In this document: positions 50,220 to 58,340 of the stretch, piece by piece
Layout of the letters: every line of letters starts with the position of its first letter
Position numbering within the stretch: the stretch's first letter is position 1
From: an uncultured Prevotellaceae bacterium
Lineage (GTDB): Bacteria; Bacteroidota; Bacteroidia; Bacteroidales; Bacteroidaceae
Direction: 5' to 3'
DNA: 64,000 nt
Assembly: GCA_902781315.1 (NCBI GenBank)
Contig: CACZIT010000002.1
Coordinates: 62,001-126,000, forward strand
Notes under the pieces: model-generated
The model's database searches: none
Told to the model about the DNA's origin: nothing
The model's input: only the letters and a program-made list of their open reading frames with translations
Program-made: the position numbers and the translations under genes

Positions 50220-52058
50220 ATGACAAGAGAAGAAAACGAAAAGCGATTGTCCTACCTGAAGAGTATCGTGCAACGGTTGCCTGACAAGCCAGGCAGCTAC
50301 CAGTTCTATGACCACGAACACACGATTATCTATGTAGGTAAGGCCAAGAACTTGAAGAATCGAGTGTCGTCATACTTCCACAAAGAGGTGGATCGTTTCA
50401 AGACGAAAGTACTGGTTAGCAAGGTGTGGGACATCAGCTATACGGTGGTTAACACCGAAGAGGATGCCCTACTCCTTGAGAACAGCCTCATCAAGAAATA
50501 CAATCCTCGCTACAACGTCTTGCTGAAAGACGGCAAGACATACCCCAGCATTTGCGTGACGAAAGAATTCCTTCCACGAATCTTCAAGACACGCACCATC
50601 AACAAGAAATATGGCACCTATTTCGGTCCCTATTCTCAGATTTCTACGATGTACGGCGTGCTGGACATCATCCACAAAATCTACAAGCCTCGCACCTGTC
50701 ATTTTCCCATTACAAAGGAGGGCATTGAACAGGGAAAATACAAGCCTTGCCTGGAGTATCACATCCACAACTGCAAAGCTCCCTGCATAGGAAAGCAATC
50801 TTACGAGGAGTATCAGCAAGCCATTGCGCAGGCTCGCGAAATCCTGAAAGGAAACACCCGCGAAGTGCAGCACATGCTCTTCGACGAGATGCAGAAAATG
50901 GCCGCAGAATTGCGCTTCGAAGAGGCTGAAGAACTCAAACAGCAGTACCTGTTGCTGGAGAATTTCTGCTCGAAGAGCGAGGTCGTGAGCCATACTATTC
51001 AGGACGTGGACGTATTCACCATTACCGATGATGATACCAACAAGAATGCCTTCATCAACTACATACACGTGAAAAATGGCACCATCAACCAGAGTTTCAC
51101 TTACGAATACAAGCGGAAACTCGACGAAACAGACGAGGAACTCCTGCTGACAGCCATACCCGAGATTCGCGACCGATTCCAATCTACGGCAAAAGAGGTC
51201 ATAGTGCCGTTTGAAATGTCATGGAAACTGCCTGATGCAGAGTGGTTTACGCCGCAGCGGGGCGATAAGAAACACCTGCTTGACCTCTCGGAAATGAACG
51301 GCAAGCAGTATAAGTTCGACCGCCTGAAACAGGCTGAGAAACTGAATCCTGAACAGAAGCAGACACGACTGATGAAGGAACTGCAGGAGAAACTGCATCT
51401 ACCTAAGTTGCCCTACCAGATTGAGTGCTTTGACAACTCAAATATTTCCGGCACCGATGCCGTGGCAGGCTGCGTGGTATTCAAGGCAATGAAACCCTCG
51501 AAAAAGGACTACCGCAAGTACAACATCAAGACCGTCACAGGGCCTGACGACTACGCCTCCATGCAGGAGGTCGTACGCCGACGCTACAGCCGTATGATCG
51601 AAGAAGGCACTCCCCTACCCGACCTCATTGTGACAGATGGCGGACAGGGTCAGATGTCGGTCGTACGAGAGGTGGTAGAAGGCGAACTGGGCCTCCAGAT
51701 TCCCATTGCCGGACTCGCCAAAGACAACCGCCACCGCACCAACGAACTGCTTTTTGGCAATCCTCCCGAGACCATAGGCATCGACACGAAGAGCGAACTT
51801 TTCCACGTTCTCACTCGCCTGCAAGACGAGGTGCACCGCTATGCCATCACCTTCCACCGTGACAAGCGCTCGAAGCACGCCCTCCACAGCGAACTCGACG
51901 ACATCAACGGCATTGGACCCAAGACGCGCGACCTGCTATTGCAGCATTTTAAGAGCGTTAAAAGAATCAAACTCTCTGATACCCAAACACTTAGCGAGAT
52001 TATTGGTAGCAAGAAAGCCCAAATCATCTACGAGCATTTCCATCAAGAAAATGCCTGA
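50220..52058 (+). CDS. uvrC: Excinuclease ABC subunit C
   Basis: 612 aa. GIY-YIG nuclease domain (PGSYQFYDHEHTIIYVGKAK, NLKNRVSSYF), a Cys-rich segment, a UVR helical domain that contacts UvrB (about 205-240), an RNase H-like second nuclease domain (ECFDNSNISGTDAVAGCVVF, DLIVTDGGQGQM) and a C-terminal helix-hairpin-helix (INGIGPKTRDLLLQHFKSVK). It makes the dual incisions in nucleotide excision repair. Length is typical. Confidence 0.97.
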   Translation: MTREENEKRLSYLKSIVQRLPDKPGSYQFYDHEHTIIYVGKAKNLKNRVSSYFHKEVDRFKTKVLVSKVWDISYTVVNTEEDALLLENSLIKKYNPRYNVLLKDGKTYPSICVTKEFLPRIFKTRTINKKYGTYFGPYSQISTMYGVLDIIHKIYKPRTCHFPITKEGIEQGKYKPCLEYHIHNCKAPCIGKQSYEEYQQAIAQAREILKGNTREVQHMLFDEMQKMAAELRFEEAEELKQQYLLLENFCSKSEVVSHTIQDVDVFTITDDDTNKNAFINYIHVKNGTINQSFTYEYKRKLDETDEELLLTAIPEIRDRFQSTAKEVIVPFEMSWKLPDAEWFTPQRGDKKHLLDLSEMNGKQYKFDRLKQAEKLNPEQKQTRLMKELQEKLHLPKLPYQIECFDNSNISGTDAVAGCVVFKAMKPSKKDYRKYNIKTVTGPDDYASMQEVVRRRYSRMIEEGTPLPDLIVTDGGQGQMSVVREVVEGELGLQIPIAGLAKDNRHRTNELLFGNPPETIGIDTKSELFHVLTRLQDEVHRYAITFHRDKRSKHALHSELDDINGIGPKTRDLLLQHFKSVKRIKLSDTQTLSEIIGSKKAQIIYEHFHQENA

Positions 52059-52061
52059 TAA

Positions 52062-52093
52062 TTTGGTCGTTACGTTTTTTTCCTTTATCTTTG
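52062..52093 (+). promoter_or_regulatory. Promoter of the dtd operon
   Basis: TTTG (52062-52065), 20 bp, TATCTTTG (52086-52093), 29 bp before ATG 52122. Confidence 0.8.
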
Positions 52094-52121
52094 CATCAAA
52101 CAATGTAAAGAACCAACCATC

Positions 52122-52574
52122 ATGAGAGCAGTCATACAACGCGTTAGCAGCGCCAGTGTCACCATCGGCGGCCGCGAAAAGTCGGCCATCGGCCAGGGTT
52201 TGCTCATCCTTCTGGGCGTAGAAAACCTTGATACCGACGACGACCTGACATGGCTGGTAAAGAAGATCAGCAACCTCCGCATTTTCGACGACGACGAGGG
52301 CGTGATGAACCGCTCCATACTCGACATCCAGGGCGAGGCGCTGGTCGTCAGCCAGTTCACGCTCTACGCCTCCTACAAGAAAGGCAACCGCCCGTCGTGG
52401 TTCCGTGCAGGCAGCCACGAAGTCTCTATTCCGCTCTATAATTCGTTCTGCGCCGCTCTGAGCGAGGCAATAGGTAAACCCGTAGGTACAGGCGAGTTCG
52501 GCGCTGAGATGCAAGTAAAACTCGTTAATGACGGGCCAGTCACCATCTGTATTGACACCAAGAACAAGGAGTAA
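52122..52574 (+). CDS. dtd: D-aminoacyl-tRNA deacylase
   Basis: 150 aa. [17 protein letters not shown] at the N-terminus, the catalytic [17 protein letters not shown] segment with SQFTL, and the cis-Gly-Pro NDGPVTI near the C-terminus, all diagnostic. Removes D-amino acids wrongly attached to tRNA. First gene of a tight run with the membrane protein and the MazG-like enzyme. Confidence 0.97.
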   Translation: MRAVIQRVSSASVTIGGREKSAIGQGLLILLGVENLDTDDDLTWLVKKISNLRIFDDDEGVMNRSILDIQGEALVVSQFTLYASYKKGNRPSWFRAGSHEVSIPLYNSFCAALSEAIGKPVGTGEFGAEMQVKLVNDGPVTICIDTKNKE

Positions 52575-52596
52575 CCCTCTACAAACCATCAAAATC

Positions 52597-52848
52597 ATGA
52601 TTAAGAAATACCTGAGAGAGATAGAATTAGCAGGCATCATCCTGCTCTTCATCGGATTCGTCCTGGGCCATTTGATGAGCCTGCAGCTCGGAGCCATGAT
52701 TGTAGTAGTGGGTCTGCTGCTATGGCTGTTTACCGTAATCTTCAAGGCCCTGAACTGGAAGCAATACCAGCGTGAAAACATCGTAAATATCTACGTCATG
52801 TCGGGCGCCATCATCATCTTCCTCATCACACTATTCCTGAGAAAATGA
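52597..52848 (+). CDS. Small inner-membrane protein
   Basis: 83 aa from ATG 52597, with three predicted hydrophobic segments (about 11-27, 30-52, 64-80). The longer frame from 52528 overlaps dtd and is less likely. Its stop overlaps the start of the next gene by 4 bp (ATGA), so translation is probably coupled. No family recognised. Confidence 0.7.
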   Translation: MIKKYLREIELAGIILLFIGFVLGHLMSLQLGAMIVVVGLLLWLFTVIFKALNWKQYQRENIVNIYVMSGAIIIFLITLFLRK

Positions 52849-53210
52849 AAGAGAATCAGAATATCACAATTAAAGAAGCACAACTCGCTATAGATCAATG
52901 GATTAAGAAGTATGGCGTGCGCTATTTCTCCGAATTGAGCAACATGGCTTGCCTCACGGAAGAGATAGGCGAACTGGCCCGCATCATCGCCCGTCGCTAC
53001 GGCGACCAGTCGTGGAAGCCCAGCGACCCTCGTGCCACCGACAACGGTCGCCAAGCTTTGGGCGAGGAAATGGCAGACGTGCTCTGGGTGTTGCTCTGCC
53101 TGGCCAATCAGACGGGCGTCGACCTGACCGACGAACTGCACCGTTCCATCGAGAAAAAGACCCATCGCGATGCCCTCCGCCACATCGAGAATCCGAAACT
53201 GAAGGCGTGA
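52845..53210 (+). CDS. MazG-like nucleotide pyrophosphohydrolase
   Basis: 121 aa all-alpha NTP-PPase. Metal-binding Glu/Asp pattern CLTEEIGELARIIARRYGDQ (ExxE) and LGEEMADVLWVLLCLANQTG (ExxD). Hydrolyses (d)NTPs, often damaged ones, to the monophosphate + PPi. Overlaps the preceding gene by ATGA and sits in a group with dtd, deoC and, further upstream, uvrC, genes of quality control and salvage. Confidence 0.9.
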   Translation: MKENQNITIKEAQLAIDQWIKKYGVRYFSELSNMACLTEEIGELARIIARRYGDQSWKPSDPRATDNGRQALGEEMADVLWVLLCLANQTGVDLTDELHRSIEKKTHRDALRHIENPKLKA

Positions 53211-53261
53211 ACCCAATGCAACTGAGGACATTCATAACAACAACAAATAACAACTACAATT

Positions 53262-54170
53262 ATGGCAAACGAAACAATCCAGTACACGAGAAAGATTGAG
53301 GAGGCTCTGAAGAAGTACAACCTCGAAGTGGACGACGCCCAGGTGAAGGCCGCCGTCATGAAGATTATCGCCGAGAAAGTGCCGCAAAACGACACGCCGG
53401 AAGTGAAGAAATTCCTCTTCGGCAGCATCGAGCTCACCACGCTGAAGACCACCGACTCCGACGAGTCAGTGCTAGCCTTCACCGAGCGCGTCAACCAGTT
53501 CGACGCCCAGTATCCCGACCTGCCCCACGTAGCCACCATCTGCGTCTATCCCTGCTTCGCCAAAGTGGTGAGCGAGACGTTGGAAGTGGAAGGCGTCGAA
53601 GTAGCCTGTGTATCAGGCAGTTTCCCCTCTTCTCAGGCCCTCATCGAGGTGAAAGTTGCCGAGACTGCGCTGGCCGTAAAAGACGGTGCTACGGAAATCG
53701 ACATCGTGATGCCCGTGGGCAAGTTCCTGAGCGGCGACTACGAGAGCGTTTGCGACGACATAGCAGAGCTGAAGCAGACCTGTGGTGACGACGTAGCCAT
53801 GAAGGTCATCCTCGAAACAGGTTGCCTCGGAACAGCCGCCAACATCAAAAAAGCATCGATTTTATCGATGTATGCAGGTGCCGACTACATCAAGACCAGC
53901 ACCGGCAAGGAGAAGATTTCGGCCACTCCCGAAGCTGCCTACGTGATGTGCCAGGCCATCAAGGAATACTACGACGAGACCGGCATCCAGATTGGATTCA
54001 AGCCTGCCGGCGGCATCAACAGCGTCACCGATGCTCTCACCTACTACACCATCGTGAAAGAAGTACTTGGCGAGAAGTGGTTGACTAACAAGTGGTTCCG
54101 CATGGGCACGTCGCGTCTGGCCAACCTGCTGCTCAGCGAGATTGTTGGCGAGGAGACAAAGTTCTTCTAA
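53262..54170 (+). CDS. deoC: Deoxyribose-phosphate aldolase
   Basis: 302 aa, class I aldolase. Seen: ATICVYPCFAKVV, EIDIVMPVGKFLSGDY, VILETGCLGTA, and the Schiff-base Lys in GADYIKTSTGK, followed by GFKPAGGINSV. Splits 2-deoxyribose 5-phosphate to acetaldehyde and glyceraldehyde 3-phosphate, letting the cell use DNA sugars, which fits the secreted nucleases at the left of the window. Slightly longer at the N-terminus than E. coli DeoC. Confidence 0.96.
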   Translation: MANETIQYTRKIEEALKKYNLEVDDAQVKAAVMKIIAEKVPQNDTPEVKKFLFGSIELTTLKTTDSDESVLAFTERVNQFDAQYPDLPHVATICVYPCFAKVVSETLEVEGVEVACVSGSFPSSQALIEVKVAETALAVKDGATEIDIVMPVGKFLSGDYESVCDDIAELKQTCGDDVAMKVILETGCLGTAANIKKASILSMYAGADYIKTSTGKEKISATPEAAYVMCQAIKEYYDETGIQIGFKPAGGINSVTDALTYYTIVKEVLGEKWLTNKWFRMGTSRLANLLLSEIVGEETKFF

Positions 54171-54183
54171 ACCTTCAGACATA

Positions 54184-54274
54184 AAAGGTCTAGACTTGAT
54201 AGAACAGACCTTTGCAGCGCCCCAATGGGGACAAAAAAAACATTCAGCCCAGGGCATCGTCCCTGGGCTGAATG
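54184..54274. repeat. Hairpin group between deoC and the polyprenyl synthase gene
   Basis: AAAGGTCT / AGACCTTT stem (54184-54213), then CCCCAATGGGG, then a perfect 14-bp stem CATTCAGCCCAGGG / CCCTGGGCTGAATG (54241-54274) with a 6-nt loop. The inner CCCAGGGCAT core matches that of the palindromic element at 38871-38889. It probably ends transcription from both sides and may be a REP-like sequence. Confidence 0.7.
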
Positions 54275-54334
54275 CATATTAGGCATTCAGGCCGCAAAAA
54301 CTCTAACTATATCATTTATTGACACCCAGAAAGG

Positions 54335-55312
54335 CTACAGCGTTCGCTTGATGACGTAATCGAGATAGGCACTGAGAGCGGCGCGAATGGCAGGATCACC
54401 TACCCTCTTTTCAATGAATTCGGCGGCTTCAGCGTGGAATTCCCACATGCGGCGCTCGGCATACTCGATGCCGCCCTGCTGCTTGGCAAATTCCACTAAA
54501 ACAGCGATTTCATCGGGATTCACCTCGCCTGCCTTCACCTTGCGGGCCAGCGTCTGCATCGACCCGTAGGAAGAATTGTTCAGCGCATAGATGACGGGCA
54601 GCGTCAGCTTACCCTCTGCCATGTCGTTACCTGTGGGCTTGCCTATCTCCGGCGAGTCATAGTAGTCGAAAATGTCGTCGCGAATCTGGAAGATAATGCC
54701 CAGGTTCTGGCCGAATCGCTTGGCCTCCTCCACCAGTTCCGTGCTGGCTCCTGCCGAGAGTGCTCCGATGCCTGCACAGGCTTCGAAGAGTGCTGCCGTC
54801 TTCTGCTTAATCACCTGATAGTAAACCTCTTCCGAGATTTCCTGGTTTTGTATGTTCGTCAGTTGCAGTATCTCGCCATTGGAGAGTGTGCGGCCCAGTT
54901 CAGCCAGGTATTCCACGATGCGCTGGTCGCCCGTTTTTGCGACATTCAGCAGTGCTGTCGAGAGGATGAAGTCGCCCACCAGCACTGCCACCTTATTATC
55001 ATACGTAGCGTTCACCGATGCCTGCCCGCGGCGCTCCTGACTCTCGTCGACCACGTCGTCGTGCACGAGCGAGGCCGTGTGGAGCAGTTCCAGTCCCACT
55101 GCTGCATGCTGTGTGGCGTCGGTGATGCGCCCAAAGTTCTTAGCCATGAGCAGGATAAGCATGGGGCGCATGCGCTTGCCTGCACGCTGCCGGATGTGTT
55201 CGAGTGCCTGTCCGAGCATGCCGTCGTTGTGTGTGAGCGACTGGTTGAAAAGTGCGATGAAATCGGCTATTTCTGCCGAAATGGGTTGCTTGATGAGCGA
55301 GAGATAATCCAT
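54335..55312 (-). CDS. Polyprenyl diphosphate synthase
   Basis: 325 aa all-alpha prenyltransferase. The two Asp-rich motifs are HDDVVDES (first) and QIRDDIFDYY (second), with GKRMRP near the N-terminus for isopentenyl diphosphate binding. Residues before the first motif (LLHTASLVHDD) have small side chains, which suits longer products (octaprenyl/heptaprenyl type, for menaquinone). Menaquinone is the donor needed by the fumarate reductase. Divergent from polA. Confidence 0.93.
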   Translation of the reverse strand: MDYLSLIKQPISAEIADFIALFNQSLTHNDGMLGQALEHIRQRAGKRMRPMLILLMAKNFGRITDATQHAAVGLELLHTASLVHDDVVDESQERRGQASVNATYDNKVAVLVGDFILSTALLNVAKTGDQRIVEYLAELGRTLSNGEILQLTNIQNQEISEEVYYQVIKQKTAALFEACAGIGALSAGASTELVEEAKRFGQNLGIIFQIRDDIFDYYDSPEIGKPTGNDMAEGKLTLPVIYALNNSSYGSMQTLARKVKAGEVNPDEIAVLVEFAKQQGGIEYAERRMWEFHAEAAEFIEKRVGDPAIRAALSAYLDYVIKRTL

Positions 55313-55331
55313 AACTGATTGAAATTTGTGA

Positions 55332-55339
55332 CAAAATTA
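55332..55339 (-). promoter_or_regulatory. -7 box of the polyprenyl synthase gene
   Basis: TAATTTTG on the minus strand, 19 bp before the start. A weaker TAATTTTA (55373-55380) serves polA on the other strand. Confidence 0.55.
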
Positions 55340-55401
55340 CGAAAATATCGCGATATTATGGCAAAAAATTTGTAATTTTACACGGTCAAATCCAACATTT
55401 T

Positions 55402-58164
55402 ATGCAGAAACTGTTTTTATTCGACGCCTACGCGCTTATCTACCGCTCGTACTACGCGTTTATCAAGAATCCACGCATCAACTCCAAAGGCCTGAACACG
55501 TCGGCCGTGATGGGGTTTGTGAATACCCTTCAGGAGATCATCACAAAGGAGCAGCCCACCCACGTGGGCGTGGCCTTCGACCACGGCAAGACCTTCCGCA
55601 ACGAAGCCTTCCCCGAGTATAAGGCTCAGCGCGAGGAGACGCCCGAGGACATCAAGAAGAGCGTCCCCATCATCAAGCAACTGCTCGAGGCCTGGCACAT
55701 TCCGTGCTTGCAGGTAGACGGTTTCGAAGCCGACGACGTGATTGGTACACTTGCGATGAAATCGGGCATTCTGGGTATTGAGACCTATATGCTCACGCCC
55801 GACAAGGACTATGGGCAGCTGGTCAGGGAGAATGTCTACCAGTTCCGCCCGCGTCATGGTGGCGGCTACGAGAAGATGGGTCCGAAGGAGGTGTGCGAGA
55901 AGTACGGCATCGCGTCGACCGATCAGGTCATCGACCTGTTGGCACTGATGGGCGACTCAGCCGACAACTTCCCCGGCTGTCCGGGTGTCGGCGAGAAGAC
56001 TGCCGTGAAACTCATCACCGAGTTCGGCTCCATCGACAACCTCCTACTCCACTCCGACCAGATCAAGGGAAAGTTGCGCGAGAAGGTGGAAGGTCATGTC
56101 GACGACATCCGCATGTCGAAGTTCCTGGCTACGATCCGCACCGACGTCCCCGTCGAGCTCGACATGGACTCCCTACTCCTTCACGACCCCGATGAGGAAA
56201 AACTGCGCTCACTGTTCGCTGAACTCGAGTTCAAGTCGCTCGCCGACAAAATTCTTAAAAAGCCCGAACCCGTGTTAAAGCCTGTTAACGGACAACTCGA
56301 TTTATTTGCCGAATTTGCGACCGAGAACCCAGAAGTTTCAAAAAACCGCCTAGAATTGGCCAGACTTTCAGACGAAGAAAACTACCAACTTGTTGACAAT
56401 GAGGAGGATATGTCGAAAATTTGTGATTTTTTATTTACAAACGAAATTCTCAGTCTAGACACGGAGACCACTTCTACCAACCCAATGGAGGCCGAATTGG
56501 TGGGTTTGAGTTTCTCAGTGGAGGAAAAGAAGGCCTACTACGTTCCCGTGCCAGCCAATCGCGATGAAGCACAAAAAATTGTCGACATATTTAAAAAGGT
56601 ATATGAGTCGCCGACGATTTTGAAGGTTGGCCAAAACTTGAAGTACGATTTAGAGGTGCTGGCGAACTACGGCGTGCAACTCGCCGGCCCGATGTGGGAC
56701 ACCATGCTCGCCCACTACCTGCTGCAACCCGAGCTGCGCCACAACATGGACTACATGGCTGAGACACTGCTGGGCTACCAGACCATTCACATCGACGAAC
56801 TCATCGGACCTCGCGGCAAGGGTCAGCGGTCGATGCGCGACCTCTCCCCTACCGAGGTCTACAAATATGCCTGCGAGGATGCCGACATCACGCTGCGACT
56901 GAAGAACGTGCTCGAACCGAAGATGAAGGAGGCCGGCGTGGAGTCGCTGTTCTACGACATCGAGATGCCGCTCATGCCAGTACTGGCTGAAATGGAGATG
57001 AACGGTGTCTGTCTGGATACCGAGGCACTCAGCGAAACGTCAAAACTTTTCACAGAAAGAATGCTCCAGTTGGAGCGCCATATTTACGAACTGGCTGGCG
57101 AGGAATTTAACATCTCCAGTCCGAAGCAGGTGGGCGACATTCTGTTTGGCAAGATGAAGATCGTCGACAAGCCGAAGAAGACCAAGACCGGCCAGTACGT
57201 CACGTCGGAGGAGGTGCTGATGCAGCTGCGTTCGAAGAGTCCCATCATCGCGGAAATCCTTGATTATCGGGGACTTAAAAAACTACTTGGCACTTACGTC
57301 GACGCCCTACCGAAGCTCATCAACCCACGCACGGGCCACATTCACACGTCATTTAACCAGGCCGTGACGGCCACGGGCCGCCTCTCGTCGAGCGACCCCA
57401 ATCTGCAGAACATTCCCGTGCGCGGCGAGGATGGAAAGGAAATCCGAAAGTGCTTCGTTCCCGAACCAGGTTGTCAATTCTTTTCAGCTGACTACAGTCA
57501 GATTGAACTGCGCGTGATGGCCCATCTGTCGGGCGACGAAGCCATGCAGGAAGTGTTCCGCGAAGGCAAAGACCTGCACGCCGCCACGGCAGCCACCATC
57601 TATAAGAAAGGTATCGACGAGGTGACGCGCGACGAGCGCACGAAGTCGAAGCGCGCCAACTTCGGCATCATCTACGGTATCACGACCTTCGGTCTGGCTG
57701 AGCGCCTTGACATCACGCGCGACGAGGCTAAGTTGCTGATTGACGGCTTCTTCCAGACGTTCCCGCGCGTTCACGACTACATGGAAGAGCAGAAACAGCT
57801 GGCCCGCGAGCGCGGCTATGCCGAGACCGTGTTCCACCGCCGCCGCTACCTGCCCGACATCAACTCCAGGAACGCCACCGTCAGGAACTTCGCCGAGCGC
57901 AACGCCATCAACGCACCCATACAAGGTTCGGCTGCCGACATCATCAAGGTGGCTATGATTCGCATCCACAAGCGCATGAAGGAAGAAGGCATCCGAAGCA
58001 AGATGATTCTGCAAGTGCACGACGAACTGAACTTCTCGGTCTACCCCGACGAGCACGAGCAGGTGGAGAAGATCGTCCTTGAGGAGATGCAGCGTGCCTA
58101 CCCGCTCAGCGTGCCGCTCGTGGCCGACTCCGGATGGGGCGAAAACTGGCTCGAAGCCCATTGA
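55402..58164 (+). CDS. polA: DNA polymerase I
   Basis: 920 aa. N-terminal 5'-3' exonuclease (LFLFDAYALIYRSYYAF, GFEADDVIGTLA, DKDYGQLV). The 3'-5' proofreading domain appears active (LSLDTETTSTNP with Asp and Glu, LKYDLEVLANYG, YACEDADITL). The C-terminal polymerase has motif A SADYSQIELRVMAHLSGD, motif B RTKSKRANFGIIYGITTFGL and motif C LQVHDELNF. Fills gaps after excision repair and removes Okazaki primers. A terminator follows at 58187-58217. Confidence 0.98.
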   Translation: MQKLFLFDAYALIYRSYYAFIKNPRINSKGLNTSAVMGFVNTLQEIITKEQPTHVGVAFDHGKTFRNEAFPEYKAQREETPEDIKKSVPIIKQLLEAWHIPCLQVDGFEADDVIGTLAMKSGILGIETYMLTPDKDYGQLVRENVYQFRPRHGGGYEKMGPKEVCEKYGIASTDQVIDLLALMGDSADNFPGCPGVGEKTAVKLITEFGSIDNLLLHSDQIKGKLREKVEGHVDDIRMSKFLATIRTDVPVELDMDSLLLHDPDEEKLRSLFAELEFKSLADKILKKPEPVLKPVNGQLDLFAEFATENPEVSKNRLELARLSDEENYQLVDNEEDMSKICDFLFTNEILSLDTETTSTNPMEAELVGLSFSVEEKKAYYVPVPANRDEAQKIVDIFKKVYESPTILKVGQNLKYDLEVLANYGVQLAGPMWDTMLAHYLLQPELRHNMDYMAETLLGYQTIHIDELIGPRGKGQRSMRDLSPTEVYKYACEDADITLRLKNVLEPKMKEAGVESLFYDIEMPLMPVLAEMEMNGVCLDTEALSETSKLFTERMLQLERHIYELAGEEFNISSPKQVGDILFGKMKIVDKPKKTKTGQYVTSEEVLMQLRSKSPIIAEILDYRGLKKLLGTYVDALPKLINPRTGHIHTSFNQAVTATGRLSSSDPNLQNIPVRGEDGKEIRKCFVPEPGCQFFSADYSQIELRVMAHLSGDEAMQEVFREGKDLHAATAATIYKKGIDEVTRDERTKSKRANFGIIYGITTFGLAERLDITRDEAKLLIDGFFQTFPRVHDYMEEQKQLARERGYAETVFHRRRYLPDINSRNATVRNFAERNAINAPIQGSAADIIKVAMIRIHKRMKEEGIRSKMILQVHDELNFSVYPDEHEQVEKIVLEEMQRAYPLSVPLVADSGWGENWLEAH

Positions 58165-58186
58165 TCTCAATACCCGTCAACGTCAG

Positions 58187-58217
58187 TCCTCTTCTTGTAT
58201 TCAAGGAGAGGATTTTT
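58187..58217 (+). terminator. Terminator of polA
   Basis: 11-bp stem with one mismatch (TCCTCTTCTTG / CAAGGAGAGGA), 4-nt loop, then TTTTT. Confidence 0.8.
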
Positions 58218-58291
58218 ACTTCGTAAAAGCATTACCTATTTATATTTATATAAATAAGCGGTTAACAGCTTGCTTTTTCAAAATAAATGCT

Positions 58292-58299
58292 TATCTTTG
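58292..58299 (+). promoter_or_regulatory. -7 box of the 58341 gene
   Basis: TATCTTTG, 41 bp before the start codon; -33 element unclear. Confidence 0.5.
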
Positions 58300-58340
58300 C
58301 AGCCGCAATCAGAACGTAACAACTTAAAACATAGTTAATT

